Source: CAMPJU01 sp036675265 (lineage in GTDB: Bacteria > Pseudomonadota > Gammaproteobacteria > Xanthomonadales > Xanthomonadaceae). From it: a stretch of DNA of 64,000 nt. The stretch covers positions 36,484-100,483 of the forward strand of contig JAKFFJ010000088.1 in the NCBI GenBank assembly GCA_036675265.1, written 5' to 3'. The stretch's first letter is position 1, and every line of letters starts with the position of its first letter. Below, one piece after another: positions 50,798 to 57,845 of this stretch. Position numbers and translations under genes: made by a program. Under the pieces are notes generated by a model that saw only the letters and a program-made list of their open reading frames with translations, was not told the origin of the DNA and searched no databases.

Positions 50798-51814
50798 TCA
50801 ATACCCCAGCGAAGCCGCCCAATACGCCTCGATCTGCCCCACCAGCGCATCCGGCAGCGGCACGTAGTCCAGCGCCGTCGCCTGCGCATCCCCGTTGGCA
50901 TACACCCACTCGAAGAAGTCCCGGGCCGCCTTCGCCCCCGCGGCGTCCTTCGGCTGCCGGTGCATCAGGATGAAGTTGGTGGCCGTGATCGGCCACGAGG
51001 CCTCGCCGGGCGCGTCGGTCATCACCAGGTGGAAGTCCTTCGCGTCGGACCACTCGGCGCTGGCCGCCGCGGCGGAGAAGCTGTCGTCGGAGGGCAGCAC
51101 CCAGGCACCCGCGCGGTTGCGCAGCCGGGTGTAGGCCATGCGGTTCTGCAGCGCGTAGGACATCTCGACATAGCCGATGCCGCCCTTGATCTGCTTGACG
51201 TACGCCGCGACGCCTTCGTTGCCCTTGCCGCCGATGCCGGTCGGCCACTTCACCGAGGTGCCCTCGCCAACCTCGGCCTTCCAGTCCTGGCTGACCTTGG
51301 AAAGGTAGTTGACGAAGTTGAAGGTGGTACCCGAGCCGTCGGAGCGGTGGACGACGGTGATCTTGCTGTCCGGCAGCCGTAGCCCGCCGTTGAGCGCGGC
51401 GATCCGCGGGTCGTTCCAGCGCTCGACCTTGCCCAGGAAGATGTCGGCGAGCAGCTCGCCGGTCAGCTTCATGGCGCCCGATTCGATGCCCGGGACGTTG
51501 ATCACCGGCACCACGCCGCCGATCACCGACGGGAACTGCGCCAGGCCGTGCTCGGCGAGTTCCGCCGGCGGCAGCGGCTTGTCCGACGAACCGAAGTGGA
51601 CCGTGCCGGCCTTGATCTGCGCGATGCCGCCACTGGAACCGATCGACTGGTAGTTGACCTGGTGGCCGGTGGCCGCGTGGTAGTCCGCGGACCACTGCGA
51701 CATCACCGGATAGACGAAGGACGCGCCAGCGCCGGTGGCGTCGGCCGCATGCGCGCCGGTCGCGAGCGAGGCCACCGCGGCGACGAGGGCGCTGGTCAGG
51801 ATCTTGTGCTTCAC
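50798..51814 (-). CDS. pstS: Phosphate-binding protein PstS, soluble paralogue
   Basis: A 338 aa periplasmic receptor. The GTG start (VKHKILTSALVAAVASLATG, cleaved after AHA) has a good AGGAG upstream, and a longer frame to 51865 has no signal peptide. The mature protein begins ADATGAGASF and contains YQSIGSSGGIAQIKAGTVHF, HRSDGSGTTFNFVNYLSKV and GNEGVAAYVKQIKGGIGYVE. It is closely related to the second pstS but has no lipobox Cys. A PHO-box-like site lies upstream, and a stem-loop is placed between them. Confidence 0.94.
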   Translation of the reverse strand: MKHKILTSALVAAVASLATGAHAADATGAGASFVYPVMSQWSADYHAATGHQVNYQSIGSSGGIAQIKAGTVHFGSSDKPLPPAELAEHGLAQFPSVIGGVVPVINVPGIESGAMKLTGELLADIFLGKVERWNDPRIAALNGGLRLPDSKITVVHRSDGSGTTFNFVNYLSKVSQDWKAEVGEGTSVKWPTGIGGKGNEGVAAYVKQIKGGIGYVEMSYALQNRMAYTRLRNRAGAWVLPSDDSFSAAAASAEWSDAKDFHLVMTDAPGEASWPITATNFILMHRQPKDAAGAKAARDFFEWVYANGDAQATALDYVPLPDALVGQIEAYWAASLGY

Positions 51815-51830
51815 GTGGACTCCTGGAATG

Positions 51831-51860
51831 AAAAATGCCGGCGGCCATTCGCCGCCGGCA
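51831..51860 (-). terminator. Strong stem-loop between oprP-like gene and pstS
   Basis: On the minus strand TGCCGGCGGC, loop GAATG, GCCGCCGGCA then TTTTT form a textbook terminator (10-bp stem). It ends the porin transcript. It lies downstream of the PHO-box-like site at 51902 and before the pstS start, so transcripts started at that site would also cross it; it may act as an attenuator. Confidence 0.8.
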
Positions 51861-51901
51861 TCCATTCCACCCTGCCTGCGTGACGCCCTCGCGTCAGTCG
51901 C

Positions 51902-51919
51902 GTGGCAGTGTCGTGACAG
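51902..51919 (-). promoter_or_regulatory. PHO-box-like site upstream of the first pstS
   Basis: On the minus strand CTGTCACGACACTGCCAC consists of two direct heptamers close to CTGTCAC spaced by 4 nt, the PhoB binding pattern (about 13 of 14 conserved positions). It starts right after the stop codon of the porin gene and lies 88 nt from the pstS GTG. Confidence 0.65.
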
Positions 51920-53071
51920 TCACCAATGGAACTGCGCGCGCGCCTCGACGATGCCCGGGTTGTCCTCGATGCCGCGGCGTTCACTGTCGACCTTGACGTA
52001 GTTGAGCATCAGCTTGAAGTTGGAGCGCAGGTACCAGTTCACGCCCGCGGTCCAGGTGTCCATGCGGCCGCCTTCGACGGCGCCGTCGTCCAGGTCGAGC
52101 GTGTCGTAGCGCAGGCCGACCTGCCACATGCCGGTGCCGGGTTCGCTGGCGCCGGGCGTGCCCGGCACGCCGCCCTTGTTGCTCCACTGTTCGCCGGTGA
52201 CGTTCCACACGCCGCTGAGGTAACCGCCGGTGGCGCGGAAGTCATCGTTGCCGGCGCGGTAGCGGTCGACGCTGCTGCGCATCGCCTCGCCCTGCAGCTT
52301 CAACGGGCCGCGGAGCCAGAAGGCTTCCAGGCCGACGGTGGACACGCGGTCGGTGTCGGCCAGGGTGCCGGTGTCGACGAGGCGGTTGGCGAAATCGGCG
52401 TCGGGGCGCGCGCGCAGCCGCAGCACGTCGCCGTCGGTGTCGTGGTCCACGTACGACAGGCCGAGGTTGAAGACGTTCCCCTTCTCGTTGACGGGCGCCC
52501 AGGTGCCGCGCAGGCCGTAGCCGCTGCCGTGCGCACGGTTGCGGGTCAGTTCCCGGCCGAAGACGCTGGAGGTGACGGTCCAGTCGTCGCCGCCGATGCC
52601 ATGGCCGACGCCCAGCCGTCGCGCCACCGCAAAGGTGTTGGTCACCATCGCCTTGGACACGAAGTCGTTGTTCTTGGTGCTCGACAGTTCCTCCAGGCTG
52701 TTGGGCTGCTTGAACTGGCCCACCTGGAGGTAATGGCGCTTGTCGCCGCCGAGCTTGTACTTGAGGAACGTGTCGAGGAACTTGCCGTCGCCCGACGCGT
52801 CGTAGCCCAGCGCCCACTCGTAGTTGCCGGGGCCCTTGCCCTTGAGCACGAGTTCGGCGCGCCGCAGGCCGAAGTCGGCGTCGGCGCCGTCGCCGCCGTC
52901 GGCATCCAGGTTGGCGAAATCGCTGTCGTACCAGTAGGCGTCGGTCTGCAGCAGGCCCTCGAAGCTGACCTCCGACCCGCCGATCACGTCGATCGCGACT
53001 TCGGCATGGGCCGCCGGCATGGCAAGGGCGCCCAGCAGGGCGAGGGGCAGGATGCGGAACTTGAGGGTCAT
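51920..53071 (-). CDS. oprP: Phosphate-selective porin O/P family protein
   Basis: Outer-membrane trimeric porin for phosphate or pyrophosphate. The 383 aa protein has a signal peptide (about 1-23, ending PAAHA). A 16-strand barrel follows, with typical FGLRRAELVLKGKGPGNYEW and LQVGQFKQPNSLEELSSTKN. It ends in EARAQFHW, closing on an aromatic residue for BAM recognition. The place upstream of pstS-pstCAB-phoU gives a full outer-to-inner membrane phosphate uptake set. A PHO-box-like site with a TAGCCT -10 lies upstream. Confidence 0.92.
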   Translation of the reverse strand: MTLKFRILPLALLGALAMPAAHAEVAIDVIGGSEVSFEGLLQTDAYWYDSDFANLDADGGDGADADFGLRRAELVLKGKGPGNYEWALGYDASGDGKFLDTFLKYKLGGDKRHYLQVGQFKQPNSLEELSSTKNNDFVSKAMVTNTFAVARRLGVGHGIGGDDWTVTSSVFGRELTRNRAHGSGYGLRGTWAPVNEKGNVFNLGLSYVDHDTDGDVLRLRARPDADFANRLVDTGTLADTDRVSTVGLEAFWLRGPLKLQGEAMRSSVDRYRAGNDDFRATGGYLSGVWNVTGEQWSNKGGVPGTPGASEPGTGMWQVGLRYDTLDLDDGAVEGGRMDTWTAGVNWYLRSNFKLMLNYVKVDSERRGIEDNPGIVEARAQFHW

Positions 53072-53123
53072 GGCTTGGGCCCCTTCGGGCGCTTGGGAGA
53101 CGGGCGCAGGCTAGGCGCCGGAG

Positions 53124-53141
53124 GTTGCAGGGACATGACAG
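53124..53141 (-). promoter_or_regulatory. PHO-box-like site upstream of the phosphate porin
   Basis: On the minus strand CTGTCATGTCCCTGCAAC has a perfect first heptamer and a weaker second one. Ten nt downstream is TAGCCT (53113-53108), placed as a -10 in PhoB-dependent promoters. The porin ATG at 53071 follows after about 37 nt. Confidence 0.6.
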
Positions 53142-53165
53142 CCACGCGACGACGCCGCACGGCGT

Positions 53166-53876
53166 TCACGGGGGCGCGGCTTCGCCTGGCGTCTTCGCCG
53201 GGTAACGACAGATGTCGCGGATCGGGCAACACGGGCATTCGGGCCGGCGTGCCTTGCAGGTGTAGCGCCCGTGCAGGATCAGCCAGTGGTGCGCATCGCG
53301 CAGGTAGCGTGCCGGCACCACCGCGAGCAGGCCGTCCTCGACTTCGCGCACGTTGCGGCCGGGGGCCAGCCCGGTGCGGTTGGCGACGCGGAAGATGTGC
53401 GTGTCGACCGCCATGGTCGGTTCGCCGAACGCGGTGTTGAGCACGACGTTCGCCGTCTTGCGGCCGACGCCGGGCAGCGCCTCGAGCGCGGCGCGGTCAC
53501 GCGGCACCTCGCCGCCGTGGCGTTCCAGCAACAGGTGCGCGGCGGCCACGACGTTCGCCGCCTTGGTGTTGTACAGGCCAATCGTGGCGATGTACGGCTT
53601 CAGGCCCTCCACGCCCAGCGCGGCGATGCCCGCCGGCGTGTTGGCGACCGGGAACAGGCGGCGTGTCGCCTTGTTCACGCCCACGTCGGTCGATTGCGCG
53701 GAGAGCGCGACGGCGACCAGCAACTCGTACGGGGTGGAGAACTCGAGTTCGGTGGTCGGCGAGGGGTCGAGTTCCGCCAGGCGCGCGAACAGTTCGGCGA
53801 TCCCGGCCTTCGACAGGCGCGAGCGACGGCGCCGCGTCGCGCGCTTCCGCGGCGCGGCCTTCCCGGTGCCGGCCAC
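53166..53876 (-). CDS. nth: Endonuclease III
   Basis: Bifunctional DNA glycosylase/AP lyase for oxidised pyrimidines. The 236 aa protein has a basic N-terminal tail. The helix-hairpin-helix EALPGVGRKTANVVLNTAFG carries the catalytic Lys, and the catalytic Asp is in MAVDTHIFRVANR. The four iron-sulfur Cys lie in CKARRPECPCCPIRDIC with the exact C-x6-C-x2-C-x5-C spacing. The GTG start (VAGTGKAAPRK) lies 2 nt after the stop of a small Cys-rich protein gene. Confidence 0.95.
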   Translation of the reverse strand: MAGTGKAAPRKRATRRRRSRLSKAGIAELFARLAELDPSPTTELEFSTPYELLVAVALSAQSTDVGVNKATRRLFPVANTPAGIAALGVEGLKPYIATIGLYNTKAANVVAAAHLLLERHGGEVPRDRAALEALPGVGRKTANVVLNTAFGEPTMAVDTHIFRVANRTGLAPGRNVREVEDGLLAVVPARYLRDAHHWLILHGRYTCKARRPECPCCPIRDICRYPAKTPGEAAPP

Positions 53877-53878
53877 GG

Positions 53879-54247
53879 TCAGCGCCTGGTCCCGGCTTTC
53901 GCCAGGGCCCGTGCGAGCGCATCCGCGGCCGCGGCGGGCAGCGCAGGCCGGGCGGATCCCGGGGAGGGGGCCACGGGCGGCGCGCGGCGCTCGGCGCGTT
54001 CGGCGGCACGGCGTTCCAGCCGCAGGTTGCGTGCGCGATGGCGCTCGCGCGCGGCCAGTGCCGCCCGGCGTGCATCGCGTGCCCCGAGCACGACTGCCGA
54101 ACAGGCGGCGCTGCATCCCGGGCACGCCGCTGCGTCCAGCAGTCCCAGCGCGAGCGCACGGTCCAGGTCGCCGTCGGCCAGCGCGGCGGCCAGCGCGTGG
54201 ACCACGCCGCCGGCAGGGTCGGTACAAGTGCAGCGACAGGCGTTCAT
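53879..54247 (-). CDS. Small Cys-rich hypothetical protein upstream of nth
   Basis: A 122 aa protein not recognised. The N-terminal part has Cys clusters (MNACRCTC and ACPGCSAAC). The middle is a basic helix (RRAALAARERHRARNLRLER) and the C-terminus is Ala/Pro-rich. The clustered Cys pairs suggest a metal or iron-sulfur site, but no known motif spacing is matched. It overlaps the upstream enoyl-CoA hydratase as ATGA and is 2 nt from nth, so the three form one unit. Coding support is mainly positional. Confidence 0.6.
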   Translation of the reverse strand: MNACRCTCTDPAGGVVHALAAALADGDLDRALALGLLDAAACPGCSAACSAVVLGARDARRAALAARERHRARNLRLERRAAERAERRAPPVAPSPGSARPALPAAAADALARALAKAGTRR

Positions 54248-55035
54248 TCACCGCGGAAGACGGGCTTGCGGCGCTCCAGGAACGCGGCGGTGCCTTCGCG
54301 CATGTCGGCGGTCGAGAACACCAGGCCGAATTGCGCGCTCTCGTACTCGATGCCTTCCTCGATGCCGCATTCGCCGCCGACGTTGACGCAATCCAGCACC
54401 CCGCGCAGTGCAAGCGGTGCAGAAGCCGCGAGTTGCGCGGCGACCTTCATCGTCTCGGTTTCCAGGTCCGCGGCGGGGACGACGCGGTTGACGATGCCCA
54501 GTTGGAGCGCGCGCGCGGCATCGACCGGCGCGCCGAGCAGGCAGAGTTCCAGCGTCGCCGCGCGGCCGGCGAGGCGCAGCAGCCGCTGGCTTCCGCCGAA
54601 CCCGGGAACCAGGCCGAGGTTGATTTCCGGTTGGCCGACCTTCGCGGTGTCCGCGGCGATCCGCAGGTGGCAGGCCATCGCCAGTTCCAGGCCGCCGCCG
54701 AGTGCGAATCCGTTCACCATCGCGATGACCGGCTTGGGCAGTTTTTCGATCCGCCGCATGAGGCGTTGGCCGCGCAGCGAGAAGTCGCGCCCCTGCACCG
54801 GCGTGAGCCGGTTCATCTCGGCGATGTCGGCGCCGGCGACGAAGGCCTTCGGCCCGGCGCCGGTCAGGACCACGCAACGGACCGAGGGGTCGTCCGCGGC
54901 GGCGTCGAACGCATCGGCCAGCGCTTCGAGGGTCGCGGCGTCGAGCGCGTTCAGCTTTGACGGGCGGTCGACGGTGATGGTGCGGATGCCGTCGCGGTCG
55001 GCAATGGTGACGGGGAAGGCTTGGGTGTCGGTCAT
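54244..55035 (-). CDS. Enoyl-CoA hydratase
   Basis: Crotonase-fold enzyme adding water to 2-enoyl-CoA in beta-oxidation. The 263 aa protein contains the CoA and oxyanion segment KAFVAGADIAEM. Both catalytic Glu are seen: NGFALGGGLELAMACHLRIA and KVGQPEINLGLVPGFGGSQR. These residues support true hydratase activity, in contrast to the crotonase-family gene at 57075-57845. It is divergent from the FKBP-like gene. Confidence 0.92.
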   Translation of the reverse strand: MTDTQAFPVTIADRDGIRTITVDRPSKLNALDAATLEALADAFDAAADDPSVRCVVLTGAGPKAFVAGADIAEMNRLTPVQGRDFSLRGQRLMRRIEKLPKPVIAMVNGFALGGGLELAMACHLRIAADTAKVGQPEINLGLVPGFGGSQRLLRLAGRAATLELCLLGAPVDAARALQLGIVNRVVPAADLETETMKVAAQLAASAPLALRGVLDCVNVGGECGIEEGIEYESAQFGLVFSTADMREGTAAFLERRKPVFRGE

Positions 55036-55198
55036 GTGACGGGAGATGAACGTCGTCCTGGGAAGGGTCGCGGGGCAGGAACTTGTCCCGGGGGACCCGG
55101 TCTGAGCCCGGGTCGTCGGTGGCGATCGCCCCCTGCGACAGCTATCCTAGCGCGTCCACTCGGGTCCCCTTGCGCGCCCGAAATCACCGGAGGTTGGA

Positions 55199-55903
55199 AT
55201 GAAGTTGCGTGTGCTCGCTGCCACCCTGGCGGCACTGACCCTGGCTGCCGGCACTGCCGTCGCGCAGGACACCACCACCGAAAAGGGCAAGCTCAGCTAC
55301 GCCCTTGGCTACGACTACGGCCAGTCGCTCCACCAGCTGATCGCCCGTGGCGAACAGATCGACGTCAACGCGCTGGTCAAGGGCGTGCAGGATGCCTACG
55401 CCAAGCGTGACCCGGCCGTGCCTGCCGAGCAGCTGCGCCCTGCGGTGCAGGCGTTCCAGCAGCGCGAGGAGCAGCGCGTGCAGCAGGCCAAGGCCGAGTA
55501 CGACAAGGCCGCGGTCGAGAACAAGACCCGCAGCACCCAGTACCTGGCACAGCACAAGGGCCAGACGGGCGTGCGCACGCTGCCGAGCGGTGCGCAGGTT
55601 CGCACGCTGGTGAGCGGCACCGGCGCCAAGCCGACGATGTCCAGCACGGTCCAGCTGGAAGTCGCCGGTCCGTACCCGTGGGGCCAGCGCCCGACCCAGG
55701 CGCAGCCGGCGAAGCAGATCCCGTCGATCCAGGTCAGCCAGGTCGAGATGCCCGCGATGCGCGAGGTGTTGACCCAGATGCCGGCCGGCTCGAAGTGGGA
55801 AGTCGTCCTGCCGCCCGAGAAGGCCTACGGCGCCGACCCGCGGACCGGCTTCCCGCCGAACGTGGCGGTGCTGTTCGAGGTCCGGCTCGTCAGCGTCAAG
55901 TGA
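55199..55903 (+). CDS. Periplasmic FKBP/FkpA-like protein with degenerate FKBP domain
   Basis: A 234 aa exported protein: signal peptide (1-22, ending AVAQ) and then an FKBP N-terminal helical domain (GKLSYALGYDYGQSLHQLI, AFQQREEQRVQQAKAEYDKA). The C-terminal region keeps the end of an FKBP fold (MPAGSKWEVVLPPEKAYGAD, PPNVAVLFEVRLVSV). The expected middle with YTGxLxDGxxFDSS is replaced by unrelated sequence, so peptidyl-prolyl isomerase activity is doubtful and a chaperone role is more likely. A clear GGAGG lies 5 nt before the ATG. Confidence 0.85.
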   Translation: MKLRVLAATLAALTLAAGTAVAQDTTTEKGKLSYALGYDYGQSLHQLIARGEQIDVNALVKGVQDAYAKRDPAVPAEQLRPAVQAFQQREEQRVQQAKAEYDKAAVENKTRSTQYLAQHKGQTGVRTLPSGAQVRTLVSGTGAKPTMSSTVQLEVAGPYPWGQRPTQAQPAKQIPSIQVSQVEMPAMREVLTQMPAGSKWEVVLPPEKAYGADPRTGFPPNVAVLFEVRLVSVK

Positions 55904-55919
55904 CATCGCGCCCGGGCGC

Positions 55920-55983
55920 GATGTCATCCCCGCGAAGGCGGGGATCCAGGCACGAAGTCATCCCCGCGAAGGCGGGGATCCGG
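55920..55983. repeat. Direct tandem of family B repeats before the DUF1289 gene
   Basis: Two near-identical units (GTCATCCCCGCGAAGGCGGG with GATCC) at 55923-55950 and 55957-55983 lie in the same orientation. They fill the 79-nt gap after the FKBP-like gene and end exactly at the GTG start of the next gene. Confidence 0.88.
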
Positions 55984-56162
55984 TGACATTTCGGGCCGTG
56001 CTCAGCCCGTGCATTGGCGTATGCACGCTGGATGAGCACGGCTTCTGCCATGGCTGCCTGCGCAGCAACGCCGAAATCGCGCGTTGGCTGCAGATGGACG
56101 ACGACGAACGGCTCCGCCTGATGGAAACGGTGCTGCCGGCACGCGAGGCCGGCCGCAGGTGA
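55983..56162 (+). CDS. DUF1289 small Cys-containing protein
   Basis: A 59 aa protein, shorter than usual gene-calling limits. It carries the DUF1289 pattern SPCIGVCTLDEHGFCHGCLR, with Cys pairs C-x3-C and C-x2-C, then EIARWLQMDDDERLRLME. Family members are small, possibly metal-binding proteins of unknown function, often beside redox genes. The GTG start lies at the very end of the family B repeat tandem. Its stop overlaps the sseA start as GTGA, which supports real translation. Confidence 0.82.
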   Translation: MTFRAVLSPCIGVCTLDEHGFCHGCLRSNAEIARWLQMDDDERLRLMETVLPAREAGRR

Positions 56163-57070
56163 CCGACCGGCCACCGGACTGGCGCACGCTGGTGCAGGCG
56201 GAATCGCTTGCCGGCGTGCTTCGCCAGGCCGGCCTCGTGGTCCTCGATTGCCGTTTCAGCCTCGCGGACACCGCCCAGGGCGAGCGGGACTTCATCACCG
56301 CTCACATTCCCGGCGCGCGCTACGCGCACCTCGACCGGGACCTGAGCCGGCCGTCCGACGATCCGCGCGACGGGCGGCATCCGTGGCCGGATCCGGATGC
56401 CTTCGCGCAGGCGATCGCCGGTTGGGGCATCGGTCCCGACGACCAGGTCGTTGCCTACGACGCCGACAACGGGTCGATCGCCGCTCGGCTGTGGTCGCTG
56501 GTGCGTGCGCACGGACACGGCCGGGTCGCGGTGCTGGACGGCGGCTGGGCGCGGTGGACGGCGCTCGGCCTGCCCGTCGAATCCGGAGGGGCGGACGCCA
56601 TGTGGGAGCCGCCACGGCGGCGAAGCCTTTCGCGAACTGCTTCGCCGCCGTGGCGGCTCCCACGGGAGGCTTCGCCGCTGGCGCGGCTCCTGCACGCCGA
56701 TGAGGTGCAGGCGCATCTCGACGCGGGCGGCTTGCTGGTCGATGCGCGCGCCGCGCCCCGCTTCCGTGGCGACGTCGAACCGCTCGACCGGGTCGCGGGC
56801 CACGTGCCGGGCGCCGTCAACCGGCCGTTCGCGGACAACCTCCGGGACGACGGGCGATTCAAGGCGCCCGACGACCTCGCGCGCGAATTCCAGGCGCTGC
56901 TCGGGGATCGCCCGCCGTCGAGCCTGGTCGCGATGTGCGGCTCGGGCGTCACCGCATGCCACCACCTGCTGGCGATGGCGCATGCCGGGTTGCCGGTGGG
57001 CCGTCTTTACGCGGGGTCGTGGAGCGGCTGGATCGGCGATCCGCGCCGCCCCGTGGCGCGCGGCGCCTGA
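56159..57070 (+). CDS. sseA: 3-mercaptopyruvate sulfurtransferase with a repeat-encoded linker
   Basis: A 303 aa protein with two rhodanese domains. The first (about 5-140) has VVLDCRFSLADTAQGERDF, AHIPGARYAHLDRDLS and VAVLDGGWARW. The second (about 175-300) has LLVDARAAPRFRGDVEP, HVPGAVNRPFADNL and the active-site loop MCGSGVTACHHLLAM; CGSGVTA is typical of mercaptopyruvate rather than thiosulfate transferases. Residues about 147-169 (MWEPPRRRSLSRTASPPWRL) are coded by an inverted pair of family A repeats. The start is GTG, coupled to the DUF1289 gene. Confidence 0.92.
   Translation: MTDRPPDWRTLVQAESLAGVLRQAGLVVLDCRFSLADTAQGERDFITAHIPGARYAHLDRDLSRPSDDPRDGRHPWPDPDAFAQAIAGWGIGPDDQVVAYDADNGSIAARLWSLVRAHGHGRVAVLDGGWARWTALGLPVESGGADAMWEPPRRRSLSRTASPPWRLPREASPLARLLHADEVQAHLDAGGLLVDARAAPRFRGDVEPLDRVAGHVPGAVNRPFADNLRDDGRFKAPDDLAREFQALLGDRPPSSLVAMCGSGVTACHHLLAMAHAGLPVGRLYAGSWSGWIGDPRRPVARGA
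56601..56690. repeat. Family A repeats inside sseA
   Basis: A unit TGTGGGAGCCGCCACGGCGG with CGAA (56601-56624) and its reverse TTCGCCGCCGTGGCGGCTCC with CAC (56641-56663) form an inverted pair, and both carry the compensating C/G change in the palindrome centre. A third, degenerate arm (TTCGCCGCTGGCGCGGCTCC) follows at 56671-56690. All are read in frame through the linker between the two rhodanese domains. Confidence 0.92.
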
Positions 57071-57074
57071 CGCG

Positions 57075-57845
57075 TCAGGCGGGTGGCTTCGCCAGGCGCG
57101 CGACCAGGGCGTGCAATCCCGCCTGCGTGTCCGGGTCCGACCACGCATCGAGGAACCGGTCGAGCTGGATGCGCTCCGGCCGCAATGCGGCGACGAGGTC
57201 TGCACGGGCGATGGCACGCGTCTGGAGCATGGGCTGGCGCGGCAACGCCAGCAGCGCGGACAACCAGACCACCGCGCGGTGCGCGACTTCGTCCACGCCC
57301 ACCAGTTCGTCCACCAGGCCGATCGCGAACGCGCGCTCGGCGTCGACCAGTTCACCGGCGACCAGCAGGCGCTCGGCACGGTAGGGCCCGACGGTGCGGC
57401 GCAGCAGGTGCTGCACGCCTTCGGGCGCGACCAGTCCGACCTGCGTTTCGTTGAGCCCGATGGTGAACGGCCCGGCTGCCATCACCCGGTAGTCGCAGCA
57501 CAGCGCGAGCACGCAGCCACCGGCGGGCGCATGGCCGGCGACGGCCGCCACCACCGGCACGGGGGATGCAGCGAGCGCGCGGGCGGCGGCGAAGAACGCT
57601 TCCCATGCCGACTTCAGCGCGGCGCGGTCGTCGCCCAGCCTGAGCAGGTAGGGCACGTCCATGCCGGCCGAGAAGACCTTCGGGCCGCCGGAGAGCACGA
57701 TGCCGTGCGCGCCCGACGCCACCGCCGCGGCAAGCGCCTCGCGAAGCGCGTCGCACAAGGCCGGGTCGAGCGCATTGACCGGCGCGCGCGCCAGCCGCAG
57801 TTCCTCGATCGAATCGTCGTGGCGGATGGACTCGACCAGGCTCAC
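57075..57845 (-). CDS. Crotonase-family protein resembling enoyl-CoA delta isomerase
   Basis: A 256 aa protein with the crotonase fold. The segments VFSAGMDVPYLLRLG, APAGGCVLALCCDYRVMAAG and FTIGLNETQVGLVAPEGVQ match the pattern of mitochondrial delta3,delta2-enoyl-CoA isomerase (PAGGC...GLNET...G). The first Glu of hydratases is replaced by Val, and the Glu in GLNETQ fits the isomerase base. It may let beta-oxidation handle unsaturated chains. GTG start (VSLVESIRHD) overlaps the DUF4139 gene stop as GTGA. It is convergent with sseA, 4 nt apart. Confidence 0.82.
   Translation of the reverse strand: MSLVESIRHDDSIEELRLARAPVNALDPALCDALREALAAAVASGAHGIVLSGGPKVFSAGMDVPYLLRLGDDRAALKSAWEAFFAAARALAASPVPVVAAVAGHAPAGGCVLALCCDYRVMAAGPFTIGLNETQVGLVAPEGVQHLLRRTVGPYRAERLLVAGELVDAERAFAIGLVDELVGVDEVAHRAVVWLSALLALPRQPMLQTRAIARADLVAALRPERIQLDRFLDAWSDPDTQAGLHALVARLAKPPA

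Noticed and set aside
49541..51814. Assembly duplication of pstS
   Set aside because: The two copies differ in signal peptide type and at many residues, and each has its own upstream site, so they are true paralogues.
19528..56690. CRISPR array from the repeated palindromes
   Set aside because: Copies are scattered singly or in pairs, many in coding sequence, with no regular spacers and no cas genes.
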